From Odontesthes bonariensis (lineage: Eukaryota > Chordata > Actinopteri > Atheriniformes > Atherinopsidae): 64,000 nt of DNA. Where the stretch lies: positions 4,938,976-5,002,975 of the forward strand of contig NC_134527.1 in NCBI RefSeq assembly GCF_027942865.1, given 5' to 3'. A model generated the notes under the pieces. It did not search any database. It saw only the letters and a program-made list of their open reading frames with translations, and had not been told where the DNA came from. The position numbers were made by a program, and so were the translations under genes. Positions 53,646 to 63,779 of the stretch are shown in pieces; within the stretch, counting starts at the first letter, position 1; the number at the start of each line of letters is the position of its first letter.

Positions 53646-56600
53646 AAATAATATTAGCATTGTGTTTTTTGTTTTGTTTTTTAAACATATATTTATTGGT
53701 TTTTCATGTTAATATAACAACATCCAACTATTTAAACATCCAAAACATATGGCAGTAAAGAAAATAATAAAATTAAATAAGTAAATAAACACATATATAA
53801 TATAATAATAATAATAATAGCATTGTGTTTTTTGCTGCCGTAGTTGGCTGTAAGACATATATTTAATATACAGCCAAATTAGCATGAAGCTTGGAGTCTT
53901 TTTCTCTGTTTTCCCTGTCTTATTGATGTTTTTGTTCTCTGTGTCGGAGCCTCTCAGCGGGCTGCCTCAAAATCAATGGGAATTCTGGACGGATCCATCC
54001 GGTCGGTGTAAAAACATCGAGTGAATCCGCTGTTTTTTTTTTTACCGTTTTATTGCGACTGACGTTAAAATCCATACATTGTTGAATCCGTTTAGGTTGA
54101 GTTTATAAAACATCGGCTTGTACGAGTTCTTACGTCTCGTAGTTGTAAATAAACCCCCCCTCCGCACTTTTAGTTGGTACGATCTGGACCAAGCTAGGAG
54201 CACTCGGCGCTAATTTTTGCCCGGATGTTTAATGTTGATGTAATTTAGGCAGGAGCAAAGTGCGCCATTAGAAGTGACGCCGGAGAGCCTTAAAACTAAA
54301 TTTTTAAACTTTCGGAATATATTAATCGTTTCGGAACTTTGTCTGACGCACGACCGGAAGCGCTGAAGTTGTCCCAGTCTGCCGGAGATCTTTGGTGCCA
54401 GTCCGGGACGGTTCAAAGTGCGTGATGCCAGTGAACGGAGGGGGCCTGCTCTCTCTGAGCAGACATGCAACTCAGTATTTATCCGTAAGTACGTCTTCAA
54501 ATGGGCCGGGATTTATAAAACACAGATAATAACTCCTGTTACTCCTGTGGCAGAGCTTTGCGGGTGTTTTTTTTTAAGGAGAAATAAGATTATTTGGGGA
54601 GTTTCCATGAATCCCAGCTGAAGCCTGTTGCATCCTGCCGCACCTGCTGCCATTCGCTGTCTGCTTTATAAATCATTTAATTTTAGACGAAACCCGTTCA
54701 AAGTTAAGGTTTTTAAATTGTGTCTCGACTCTGAACATATGTACCACTTTTTGTTTATTTGTCTTGTCTTATTTACACTGATCCAGCGCTGTTTGTCTGC
54801 GTTTTGAAGGCCATTTTTTTATTTTCCCCCTGTCTTTTCTCCGTTTTTTTTTAAAGCAAATATATATTTTGCCACTGGGCACAGTAGGTAACGCGAGGCG
54901 GCCTCTTTGGCCATCCCAAGCCAAAGCGTGCAGTCTCATCGCAATTACTTTGCTTATTTATTTATTTTACGTCAACCTCAACGGTGTCGTACCTGCTTCC
55001 CACCAGCAGAGGGCGGTGTCGCCCAACTTTTACCCCTCTCAGTTCAGTCCTGCTTACACCTGCACTGGAAAAAATCTAAATCTTACCAAGTATATTTGCC
55101 TCATTGCATTGAGTATCTCATTACACTTAATATAAGACACAACTGCCTAACAAGTACCATTTCAGCCAGATATAGGGACTTGTTTTAATACAATACATCT
55201 GGAATATCTTGTTAAGTGAGAAAGTCTTGAAAACAAATAGTTTTGAGTCATATTTCACATGAAACAAGCTTTTTTTTTTCATTTGAAGAGGTTTTTAAGC
55301 TAATTTCAAGATCACTTTTATCTCAAAAGTCCTAAATATCACATCTTATTTCAAGAAATCTTAACAAGCTGATTTTCACTAGTTCCATTGGCAGATTTAT
55401 TTTGCTTATTTCAAGCAAAAACGTCTTGTATTTGTTGTTTTTCTTACTTATTTTTGGAGGGGCATTTTTTCCAGTGCGGGCTGCCTTTTTGAAGGGGTTT
55501 CAGGCTTGTTTAGAGTCTGGAGTAAGAACCAGAATGGCATCTGAATAACCGCTGCTTGAGTAACGAGGCTCAGACTTTGAATAAAAATCACAGACTTCAT
55601 TTACAAGATCTTCATTTAGGTCCAAGGACTCAGGTCAGCTGGTCCAGTCCAGAGTCCAGACTAAACATGGAGAAGCAGCATTTAGCTGTTATGCTGCAAA
55701 CAAGTGGAACAAACTGCCAGTGGAGATTAAACTTTCACCAAATGGAGACATTTTTAAATCCAGGTTAAAGACATTTCTGTTCTCATGTGTCTATGCATGA
55801 AATCTGCACGATATCTTTCAATTTATCTGGACTGTTGCTTGTTTTTAATCATTTAAATTATTTTATTTCTTTCTCTTTATATTCTTTTATGCATATTTAA
55901 TTCTTCTTCCACTCCCTGCTGCAATGCTTTTATTTTATGTGAAGCACTTTGAATTGTTTTGTACATGAAATGTGCTACAAATAAATTAGATTTGATTTGA
56001 TACAAAACGTTTCTCTTCTGGAAATGCTACAAAAAACGTTGGGATTGGGTCGCGTTTGTGCTTGTTTTGCGTCTTATCATCTTTTGTGTCCACTTTGGAA
56101 GGTTGTGGGAGTGAAACCTTTTCTCATTTCAGGGCCACTCTGCATAATGTACCACATGTTTTTCAGTTGGTCGTCCTGTTTCTAGTCCAAAACTGTCTGT
56201 GTCAATCCTCAGGGGGGGGCCGCTGTCCTGCAGGTTTTAGATGCTTCAATACACCTGATTCAGATGAAATGGATCTGTTCAGAAGATTAAGTTCAGGCAC
56301 AAATTCTACTAATGATGCATTGCTCTGAATCCGGTGTGTGGAAGCATCTAAACCTGCAGGACAGCGGCCCCTCCAGGACCTGGATGCCGGCTGATTCGCC
56401 GCCATTTCTGTCATCTTGAGGACGTTTGCATTTGTGAATTTCTCAGTCAAGTTACAAAAACCTTTGGGGCCTTGTTCTACCTCATCTTTACTTTCTCTTT
56501 TCTTTTTTTTTTCCCCGTTGTACAGTCTTTCAAAGCCTCGTCAGTTGTGCATCACTTCCTGCCGACTTGGTGCCGAAGCTCAAGCAAAATGAGCTCCACA

Positions 56601-59600
56601 GAAACGCAGCTTAAAGGATTAGTTAAATATTAAATTAGTACACGGGGGCGGAAAAAACGGAGCTGAAAAGTTCTAGCACAAATGTCATGTATGTTCAGCC
56701 TCTTACGAACATATGAGGGGATAATCTGCTCTAAAGTTATATTAGAAATGGAAGCTTTGGGATGACGATGATAAAAACCGCTTTGGTTCTGTGTGTTTTT
56801 GAAGATCAAATGTTTGAATTAACACAAAAATTGCTAATTCGCTGCCGTTATTACGTATTTTCCAGTAAGAAAATGTGTGAAATTAAAAGCAAAGGATGAG
56901 TCGGTGTGATTTAAAGCACCATTCTTTTGCTTTTTCTCAGCATCTCTCCACACCTTGCATGAGATCTTTGATTCGCATCGCCTGAAAGAGGCTTTTATTT
57001 TCAGCAAAGCTTCCTGATGTTTGTCTTTAAATAGCTTGTTTTCCAAAGCGGCGATGACCCAGTATTTCAGTCTCCCTCCTCATTAGTGGAAATGTTTGTG
57101 CTTTTGTTATGTAATGGCCCACACTCGGGAGACCATGACTTATCCAGCAGCCATCACAGTCGCATCTCATTGTGCGGGGAGACGATCTGAGTGAAGCTGC
57201 TTCGGTTTGAAATGCTTCTCAGCTATTTCTCTGACTGTCACAAGCTATTGTTTCCTCTTTCTACACGTTTATTCTCATACCGTCCCCTGGTTTCAGCCCC
57301 ATAACTCAGGGATGAGAACGGTTATAGATGGATAAATGGAGTAAAAAGTCCTGTTTTTGTTCTTTGAGTTAAATAAATAAGTCTTTATTGGTGGTAGCAG
57401 TGAAGTATATCAGGGCTGGACCCAGTACGTCAGACCGAGCCTCTATTTCCGGGTACATTTTGTATTTATATGACTTATTATTTCACATAGGTTGGACTCG
57501 CATTCAACCGAGTATGATTGCACCTGCTTTCCCAGGCTCATTGTTTTGTCTCCCTATTCCTGGATCATTTAAGGTCATATATCGTGTCCATCGTGGAAAA
57601 GTACAGCATTTCTAATGTCTAATGCCAATTTTAACATTGGTCAGAAGAGCAAAAAAGTGGATTGTGACCGGTTTGCTGCCAGACGATTTCCAGTGCAGTT
57701 ACCCCCACACTGGAAAAAAATCAAAGTCAAGTATATTTGTCTCATTTCTACTTAAAATATCTCATTACACTTAATATAAAACACAACTGCCTAACAAGCA
57801 CCATTTCAGCCACATATAGGGACTTGTTTGAAGACAATAGCCGCTTTCGGACAGACCGTTCTAAGAAAGTAGTTATCAGAACTACCCTCCTCGAATTTCG
57901 TTCTGATAACTGTCCTTCCCCAGCGGAACTGTTTCAGTCTGCATTCGCACATGAGTCGGACCTGATAGGGACTGATGCGCCGCGCGCAGCCGTCTGCTTC
58001 AGTGACGTGTTAGCCGTTAGCCGTTTAGCGCTACATTCAAACACAAAACAAAACGGTAAAAGTAATGAGAGTAGAAAAAACACCACTAAGAAGCTAATAT
58101 GGAGAGCGGGGAGGCCACTGTGTTCATGGTCTGCATGATGGTGATATTAATCATGGACAATCACATCAGGCGTCTAATATCGAGGCTGGAAGAGCTCACA
58201 GAGAGAGTCAGGAGATACTTTTTTATTTCATGAAGGAAGAAAGGAGAGCAGAGCGCTGCAGACAAATGAGACCAGTGTACGTTTAACTTATTAAACACCC
58301 GCCGGTTGTGTCTGTGTCTATGAGGAAACATTTCAGCCGTGATAGCATGACATGGGGCGTAGCTACCGACCACCACACACCTCCTTCAGATTAGTTCTAT
58401 AAGAACTATGAAAAGACCCGACCTCGGAGAAGGAGCTAAATAGTTATAGGAACTAAGGGAGAAAGCCCCGAGTTCCTGTATGTCCGAACACGGGAGAAAA
58501 CGGCCCCGCGGATTAAAAGGTTATTAGAACTGCCAAAGGTTCCTACAGTCCGAAAGCAGCTAATACATCTGGAATATCCTATTAAGTGGAAAAAGTCTTG
58601 AAAACAAATTGTTTTGAGTCATATTTCATATGAAACAAGCTTATTTTGACATTTGAAGAGGTTTTTAAGCTAATTTCAAGATCATTTTTATCTCAAAAGT
58701 CCCAAATATCACATCTTATTTCAAGAAATCTTAACAAGCCGATTTTCACTAGTTCCATTGGCCGATTTATTTTGCTTATTTCAAGCAAAAACGTCTTTTA
58801 TTTGTCGTTTTTCTTACTCATTTTTGGAGTGGCATTTTTTTTCCAGTGCAAAAAGCCCATTTCTGTGCCCTCTGCTCGCGCTCGGGGCAGCTGTGGGACT
58901 CCTGAAGGGGCCACCGAACCCAGAATGAATCGTGGTGTTTGTGGAACGACGTTTCGGGCGGCGTTGCTGCGGCGTGCCTGCGCAGGAGTCGGTGCGTCTG
59001 CACGCTTTCAAATTTCTGCAGACTGTGTTGGGATTTGTGCTGAATGTAGGCCAGCAGAATCCCTCTTACGTCAAAGGCAGTTAGGCGGGCAGATGCAGGG
59101 GAGAGAGCTGCTGGTGGTTGTGCAGCTGTGGTCATGGAGGAGGCTGCGGCGCACATCAGTCCGCCAGAGCACCGCTGGCGGTGAGCAGGGAGAGACGCAG
59201 ATAGGTAGAGACGGAGAGAGCGCCGGCGATGAAGACCGTCCTCAGCCTGCACAGGAAATGGGCCCACGCGGTCAAGACCATCCGCATCCTGCAGGGACTT
59301 GTGAGTCAGATTCGGCATCAAATCCGGGTCTCTGTGTTTAGATCGAGATCTATTTAGTTTTATTTTGCCAACTAGAATTGCTTCGAAGTGGCAAAAGCGA
59401 GAGAAAAAGGTTGTTTGAGATCAGAATGAGGCTGTTGTTTTGTGAAGAAGTTGATGGGGAAAGATGAGATGTTGTGTTTTAAAGCAGAACTCTGAGAGAA
59501 CATTTTTTTTTTTTTTGGCTAAGTTTGTATTTGTTGCCCCTCAGTGAGTGTTTGGTCTGATGGATTTGTCGCCACAAAGGACAGTTGGCAGCGTAATTTG

Positions 59601-60356
59601 GTAAAATAAAGAGAAGTGAAATCAAAGGATGCACTGGAAAAAATGCCCCTCCAATTTTAAGTAAAAAAAACAACAAATACGAGACGTTTTTGCTTGAAAT
59701 AAGCAAAAAAATCTGCCAATGGAACTAGTGAAAGTCGGCTTGTCAAGATTTCTTGAAATAAAATGTGATATTTAGGACTTTTGAGATAAAAGTGATCTTG
59801 AAATTAGCTTAAAAACCTCTTCAAATGAAAAAAAAAGCTTGTTTCACATGAAATCCGACTCAAAACAATTTGTTTTCAAGACATTTAACAAGATATTCCA
59901 GATGTATTGTCTTCAAACAAGTCCCTATATCTGGCTGAAATGGTACTTGTTAGGCAGTTGTGTCTTATATTAAGTGTAATGAGATATTTTGACTAGAAAT
60001 GAGACAAATATACTTGGTAAGACTTTGATTTTCTCCAGTGTACGATTGTTTAACTGGTGACCAACTTGGCAGCTTTGCACTTTGATCTCTGATGGTTTAA
60101 AAGAGGGCGAACAATCTTTCAAGTGTTCATCAGAAGTTGGTCAAACAGAGGCCGGTCTTTGCTGCTGTGGCTCTCGGTTGTGCAACAACAACAACAACAG
60201 GCTACTGAAGAGGCTTTTGTTGCTGTTGCATCACTTGAATACATTATTAATCTGTTCGGAGGAACAGGACCACCCGTAGTAATCTTTCCTTTCTCTCCAC
60301 AGAACCCAGTCATGGAGGAGACGGTGTGGGAGCAGTACACAGTGACCCTGCACAGA
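46486..60356 (+). CDS. tjp2: tjp2 (zonula occludens 2), 5' part, long N-terminal form
   Basis: ZO-2 is a cytoplasmic scaffold at tight and adherens junctions that links claudins and other membrane proteins to actin. The only exon with a diagnostic family motif is 60303-60356 (MEETVWEQYTVTLHR), which precedes PDZ1 in all ZO proteins. Upstream, 46486-46592 (MKFKKFITIMQAAIGIVP..., ends in phase 2) and 49413-49542 (phase 2 to 0) join it in frame. The first resembles the 'MKYQKYITVMQ' start I recall for long ZO-1 isoforms, which argues that it is a ZO leader. Two other starts, 54425 and 59229, also feed the common exon in phase 0. PDZ, SH3 and GUK exons are outside the window. Synteny with pip5k1b favours tjp2 over tjp1 or tjp3. 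A duplicate (a/b) cannot be named. Confidence 0.72.
46593..47875. other. tjp2 intron, no recognised feature
   Basis: Unique-looking. Frames near 47364-47625 on both strands carry no motif. Confidence 0.4.
47876..48279 (+). mobile_element. CACTG MITE copy 9, rearranged
   Basis: 47876-48188 is the 3' three quarters in plus orientation, ending CCAGTG. 48190-48279 is the missing 5' quarter in reverse, also ending TTTTTTCCAGTG. The 5' part has been inverted and moved to the other side. Confidence 0.85.
48280..48514. other. No recognised feature
   Basis: Spacer between two MITEs. Confidence 0.3.
48515..48910 (-). mobile_element. CACTG MITE copy 10, 5'-end truncated
   Basis: Reverse copy. The terminal 'tttttccagtg' is lost after 'aagatttagat'. 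Confidence 0.88.
48911..49412. other. tjp2 intron with C-rich run
   Basis: Nothing recognised except a nearly pure C tract at 49127-49150. It ends in the pyrimidine-rich acceptor tcccgtccgcag. Confidence 0.5.
49413..49542 (+). CDS. tjp2: tjp2 candidate exon 2 of form A
   Basis: One base completes the Gly codon of exon A. 43 codons follow: DQAFSEQTSTDLLKSGRKFC to SRSFSAITM, then donor gtatgt in phase 0. GC-rich against an AT-rich intron. Joined to the common exon it reads ...AITM-NPVMEETVW. The peptide itself has no motif I know. Confidence 0.5.
49543..50144. other. No recognised feature (tjp2 intron)
   Basis: Nothing recognised. Confidence 0.4.
50145..50559 (-). mobile_element. CACTG MITE copy 11
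   Basis: Reverse copy. The right end is damaged (ccagga), so the target duplication cannot be read. Confidence 0.88.
50813..51179 (+). mobile_element. CACTG MITE copy 12 (inside LINE tail)
   Basis: TT on both sides. It lacks the 'ttggcaagatttcac' part near the 3' end. Confidence 0.9.
51192..51411. repeat. 'tacattacattacggtcatt' family repeat inside LINE tail
   Basis: 'cagacgcttttaaccaaagc' and 'gacttacaataagtg' mark a very common fish interspersed repeat. It separates 'attttatg' from 'aagcactttgaa' of the LINE. Confidence 0.7.
51466..52774. other. No recognised feature (tjp2 intron)
   Basis: Moderate GC, short frames on both strands, no motif. Confidence 0.4.
52775..53850. repeat. Irregular tandem array, unit about 135-260 bp
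   Basis: 'catatatttattggtttttc' followed by 'atgttaatataac' and 'catccaacaatttaaacatc' recurs at about 52805, 53065, 53297, 53550 and 53690. Units differ in length through the AT-rich part. A (TA)n run of about 38 bp lies at 53604-53641. Confidence 0.85.
53851..54424 (+). promoter_or_regulatory. Possible promoter/leader of tjp2 form B
   Basis: GC content rises from about 54130 to 54480, with CpG-rich stretches ('gacgcacgaccggaagcgct'). No TATA box is evident. It precedes the candidate first exon at 54425. Confidence 0.3.
54425..54484 (+). CDS. tjp2: tjp2 candidate alternative first exon B
   Basis: 20 codons, MPVNGGGLLSLSRHATQYLS, ending exactly in phase 0 at a strong donor gtaagt. Spliced to 60303 it would read ...QYLS-NPVMEETVW. 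The MPV start recalls the 'MPVRGDRG' start of a human ZO-2 isoform (from memory). The exon is short, so chance remains possible. Confidence 0.4.
54485..55062. other. No recognised feature (tjp2 intron)
   Basis: Nothing recognised. Confidence 0.35.
55063..55476 (+). mobile_element. CACTG MITE copy 13
   Basis: Intact ends, flanks TG and CG (one mismatch). Confidence 0.9.
55590..55995 (+). mobile_element. L2-like LINE 3' end with C-terminal codons
   Basis: 'gtggaacaaactgccagtgg' to 'aaatccaggttaaagacatt' encodes [12 protein letters not shown]...FKSRLKTF in one frame, then the stop after CVYA and the full 3' tail ending in 'acaaataaattagatttgat'. It is the best reference copy of this family in the window. 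Confidence 0.8.
55996..56208. other. No recognised feature
   Basis: Short spacer. Confidence 0.3.
56209..56385. mobile_element. Short fold-back element
   Basis: Arms 'gccgctgtcctgcaggtttt' and 'aaacctgcaggacagcggcc' extend about 30 bp and enclose about 110 bp. Shadow frames run on both strands. Likely a small MITE. Confidence 0.75.
56386..57707. other. No recognised feature (tjp2 intron)
   Basis: Nothing recognised. Confidence 0.4.
57708..58848 (+). mobile_element. CACTG MITE copy 14, split by a nested element
   Basis: MITE halves 57708-57838 and about 58562-58848, CA on both sides. It ends 380 bp before the start codon of tjp2 form C. Confidence 0.9.
57839..58561. mobile_element. Nested DNA element with AGCYGCTTTCGGAC ends
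   Basis: It interrupts MITE copy 14 between 'gaagacaat' and 'acatctgg'. Ends AGCCGCTTTCGGACAG and its near inverse CAGTCCGAAAGCAGCT. AAT or AATA is repeated at the junctions (3-4 bp). Internal inverted words include 'ccgaacacgggagaaaa'. A 3-bp target would fit PIF/Harbinger (tentative). Confidence 0.75.
58849..59228 (+). promoter_or_regulatory. GC-rich promoter/5' UTR of tjp2 form C
   Basis: CpG-rich, starting directly at the end of MITE copy 14 and running to the ATG at 59229. The open frames on both strands reflect base composition. The leader before the ATG is purine-rich ('gacggagagagcgccggcg'). Confidence 0.45.
59229..59300 (+). CDS. tjp2: tjp2 alternative first coding exon C
   Basis: 24 codons, MKTVLSLHRKWAHAVKTIRI-LQGL, ending in phase 0 at donor gtgagt. 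It closely parallels the 'MKTAQALHRMWIQAVKKLR' start of a human ZO-2 isoform as I recall it. Spliced to 60303 it reads ...LQGL-NPVMEETVW. This is the best supported of the three starts. Confidence 0.75.
59301..59631. other. tjp2 intron, no recognised feature
   Basis: Nothing recognised. Confidence 0.35.
59632..60040 (-). mobile_element. CACTG MITE copy 15
   Basis: Reverse copy, flanks TG and TA (one mismatch). Confidence 0.9.
60303..60356 (+). CDS. tjp2: tjp2 common exon before PDZ1
   Basis: 18 codons, NPVMEETVWEQYTVTLHR, after acceptor ttctctccacag and before donor gtgagt, in phase 0. MEExxWEQYTVTL is the ZO-family signature that leads into PDZ1. The internal ATG can serve as the start of the shortest form. 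The following PDZ1 exon is not in the window. Confidence 0.88.
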
Positions 60357-60379
60357 GTGAGTACACGTGCACCCGCCCA

Positions 60380-60870
60380 CCTTCAACAAAGTTGGGGATT
60401 AATGTTTGAGTTGGACGTTCAGTGTGTTGAGCAACACTTTCCACCATTTATTCCACGTTGTAGGCACCGTTTTTACAGTAACTTTTGAACTATTAGTCTT
60501 TTTTTCTGTGTATTTCTGATGGAATATAAACCAGAACCAGGAGTTTTAAGATGAAGTGAGCGAAATGGAGACAAAAGAGCAAAGAGTGGTGTTAGAAAGT
60601 GTTCTGTGTGCAGATAGCGGCTGTTTCTGATGGTTACTCTCTTACAGCTCGGTGTGTGGTTCGAGATTTCAATAGATTAGATGGTTTTAATCGGTCATCG
60701 GTGGATGGTACCATCCATTAAATACTTGCAATGGATGTCAAATCATCCTAAATAACCAAATTTATGCATGAAATGGATGTCAAATCATCCCAATTAACCA
60801 AATTTAGACACTAGACAGGACATTTGACGTCTGTTTTAGGTGCTCGGTTAGGTTTCGATGCTCTTCACTT
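60380..60870. repeat. Local duplication in the tjp2 intron, unit 1
   Basis: From 'caaagttggggattaatgtt' through 'ccatttattccacgttgtag' and 'gtggtgttagaaagtgttct' to 'aggtgctcggttaggtttcg'. It matches unit 2 at 61385-62240 along almost its whole length, and a shorter third piece lies at 61070-61150. Frames inside are not genes. Confidence 0.88.
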
Positions 60871-61069
60871 TTAAATTCATTAATTAACGGTTATTTTTTA
60901 TGGGGTTTTTTTGGAATGATTTTATTGCCTTCTTGTGATTTTTATGTAGCTGTAAAGCACTTTGAATTACCTTGTGTACGAATTGTGCTCTACAAATAAA
61001 ATTAGCTCGCCTTCACGTGACCAGAGAGATCTGGATGAGCGTGTTAAAGAAGCGGTCGAAAGTAAAGCA

Positions 61070-61154
61070 AACAAAGCTGGGGATTAATGTTCGAGTTAGT
61101 ATGTTGAGCAACGCTTTCCACCATTTATTCCACGTCGTAGGCATTACTTTTAGC

Positions 61155-61186
<32 letters not shown>

Positions 61187-61330
61187 GCATTTTTTTAAAT
61201 AGCATTTTTAGCTCTTTCTTTTTAGCATTTTTAGCCAATTTTTTTTAGCATTTTTAGCTGTTTTTTTTGTATTATTATTGTAGCATTTTTATCCATTTTT
61301 TTTTTTTTAGCATTTTATTTGCTGTTTCTG
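61070..61330. repeat. Partial duplicate followed by poly-T / 'tagcattttt' repeats
   Basis: 61070-61150 repeats the first part of the duplicated unit. From 61158 there is a T32 run and imperfect 'ttttagcattttt' repeats to about 61320. Confidence 0.8.
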
Positions 61331-61384
61331 GTGGTTACAGATCTGTGTACGGTGTGCGGTTCGAGAGTTCAAAAGATTAGATGT

Positions 61385-62240
61385 AAACAAAGTTGGGGAT
61401 TAATGTTTGAGTTGGACGTTCAGTATATTGAGCAACACTTTCCACCATTTATTCCACGTTGTAGGCACCGTTTTTACAGTAACTTTTCAACTATTAGTCT
61501 TTTTTTCTGTGTATTTCTGATGGAATATGTCCAAAAACCCAGAACCAGGAGGTTTAGTGAGCAAAATGGAGACAAAAGAGCAAAGAGTGGTGTTAGAAAG
61601 TGTTCTGTGTGTGCAGATAGCTGCTGTTTCTGATGGTTACAGCTCTGTGTGCACTGGAAAAAATGCCCCTCCAAATATAAGTAAGAAAAACAACAAATAA
61701 AAGACGTTTTTGCTTGAAATAAGCAAAAAAAATCTGCCAATGGAACTAGTGAAAATCGGCTTGTCAAGATTTCTTGAAATAAAATGTGATATTTAGGACT
61801 TTTGAGATAAAAGTGATCTTGAAATTAGCTTAAAAACCTCTTCAAATGTCAAAAAAAGCTTGTTTCATATGAAATGTGACTTAAAACAATTTGTTTTCAA
61901 GACTTTTTCATTTAACAAGATATTCCAGATGTATTGTCTTCAAACAAGTCCCTATATCTGGCTGAAATGGTACTTGTTAGGCAGTTGTGTCTTATATCAA
62001 GTGTAATGAGATATTTTGAATAGAAATTAGACTACTAGAATACTTGGTAAGACTTTGATTTTTTTTCCAGTTTGCGGTTTGAGATTTCAATAGATTCGAT
62101 GGTTTTAATCAGTCATCGGTGGGTGATACCATCCATTAAATACTTGAAATGGATGTCAAATCATCCCAAATAACCAAATTTAGACACCAGACAGGACATT
62201 TGACGTCTGTTTTAGGTGCTCGGTTAGGTTTCGATGCGTG
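61385..62240. repeat. Local duplication in the tjp2 intron, unit 2 (with MITE inside)
   Basis: Same order of words as unit 1, interrupted at 61652-62072 by MITE copy 16. Unit 1 shows the corresponding uninterrupted site at about 60646-60665. Confidence 0.88.
61652..62072 (-). mobile_element. CACTG MITE copy 16
   Basis: Reverse copy, TG on both sides (right terminal base mutated: CCAGTT). The paralogous empty site in unit 1 confirms the boundaries. Confidence 0.92.
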
Positions 62241-63205
62241 TTTCAGAAGCGGTGGACTCTGGATGTGTTGAGTTTGTGTCGCATCTCACCACAAACATCC
62301 AGGTTCGGCGCTCTTTCTCACGTGTGCGGCTGTGTGAGCAGAGCGGGCCGGTCGGGCTTAGGTAATCGCCCCGATGAGTTCATTGTCTCGTTCGGCGGCT
62401 CACCGAAGCCAGAAAAGCAGATTTAGTGCAAAAAGGTCCTCTGCCGCAGGCATGTGACCCCTGCGTGTCAACCCGTCTGCAGCCAGCTGTCACTCTCTGC
62501 CCCGCTCGTCCACGCTTTTCTTCTCCCAACGCTCATCAACCCATGATGTGTTTGCTCCTGCTGAGCATCTCTGGCTCGGTTTGCACCCTGCCTGCACGAA
62601 GGTGCGGCAGAGCCCAACGTAAAGGAAAAGTACTGCATGTGTCGGCTCAGAGGAGCTGTGGAAACGTGGCTTTGTAACGCGCTTTGAGGGGTCGGTGAGG
62701 CCAGAAAAGCACCATAAGAATATAAATCACATTAACCGATAAAGGGCTGCATGAACAGATTAAATTTACTTTTAGTATGAGGGTAAAGCGGAGTCAGAAG
62801 AGGACGGAGACGATTGAAATCCTTTTGTGTTGTGATTCTATCTGGCAAAGAAAGATTGACGTGATGAACTAAGAGTTCACTTACTTTGTTTTTTGGCAAA
62901 GTCGGGGGGGCTACTGGGCGATTATGTGGACACATCTGGAGGAGAAATAAAGCAATCTGTTGCTTTTACCTCCGGTGAACACTGAGAGTTTAATCCGAGT
63001 GATGGAGAAACACAGCCACAGCCAACTCTACGATCTCCTGGATGGTGATGGGGGAGAAGTCGCTCAGCATCCCAGTAGTTCAATAAATATTACCTTTAAA
63101 TTTAGAATAAAACAGCAACACGACTCAGTCTTTGCTTGGTGTTCTGGACACTTAAAACCGGCTTTGTCGCAGTTTCACATTTATTTTAGAGCCGTCTCGC
63201 TCCTG
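62241..63205. other. No recognised feature (tjp2 intron)
   Basis: GC-richer at 62240-62690 with several motif-less frames. No ZO exon is recognisable. Confidence 0.45.
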
Positions 63206-63779
63206 CACTGTAAAAAAAAGTAATTTCAAGATCACTTTTATCTCAAAAGTCCTAAATATCACATCTTATTTCAAGAAATCTTGACAAGCAGATTTTCACT
63301 AGTTCCATTGGCAGATTTTTTTTGCTTATTTCAAGCAAAAACGTCTTGTATTTGTTGTTTTTTTACTTATTTTAGGAGGGGCATAAAATCTAAATCTTAC
63401 CAAATATATTTTTCTCATTGAGTATCTCATTACATTTGATATAAGACACAGTTGCCTAACAAGTACCATTTCAGCCAGATATAGGGACTTGTTTTAATAC
63501 AATACATCTTGAATATCTTGTTAAATGTCTTGAAAACAAATTGTTTTGAGTCGGATTTCATATGAAACAAGCTTTTTTTTTTTCATTTGAAGAGGTTATT
63601 AAGCTCATTTCAAGATCACTTTTAACTCAAAAGTCCTAAATATCACATCTTATTTCAAGAAATCTTAACAAGCCGATTTTCACTAGTTCCATTGGCAGAT
63701 TTTTTTGCGTATTTCAAGCAAAAACGTCTTTTATTTGTCGTTTTTTTTACTTATTTTTTGAGGGGCATTTTTTCCAGTT
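63206..63779 (+). mobile_element. CACTG MITE copy 17, partial dimer
   Basis: Starts CACTGTAAAAA at 63206, jumps to the 3' part of a unit (63221-63384, 'aatttcaagatcactttta' to 'gaggggcat'), then runs into a second, nearly complete unit lacking its first 13 bases (63385-63779). The pair as a whole is flanked by TG on both sides. Confidence 0.85.

Noticed and set aside
58646..59341. A 231-codon plus-strand frame and a 167-codon minus-strand frame.
   Set aside because: The frame begins inside a MITE and runs through the GC-rich tjp2 leader. The real coding start is the ATG at 59229 in another frame. The minus frame is its shadow.
60123..60488. A 121-codon frame containing the ZO motif as one continuous exon.
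   Set aside because: Splice sites at 60302/60303 and 60356/60357 and the phase of the upstream leaders show that only 54 bases are coding. The rest is intron.
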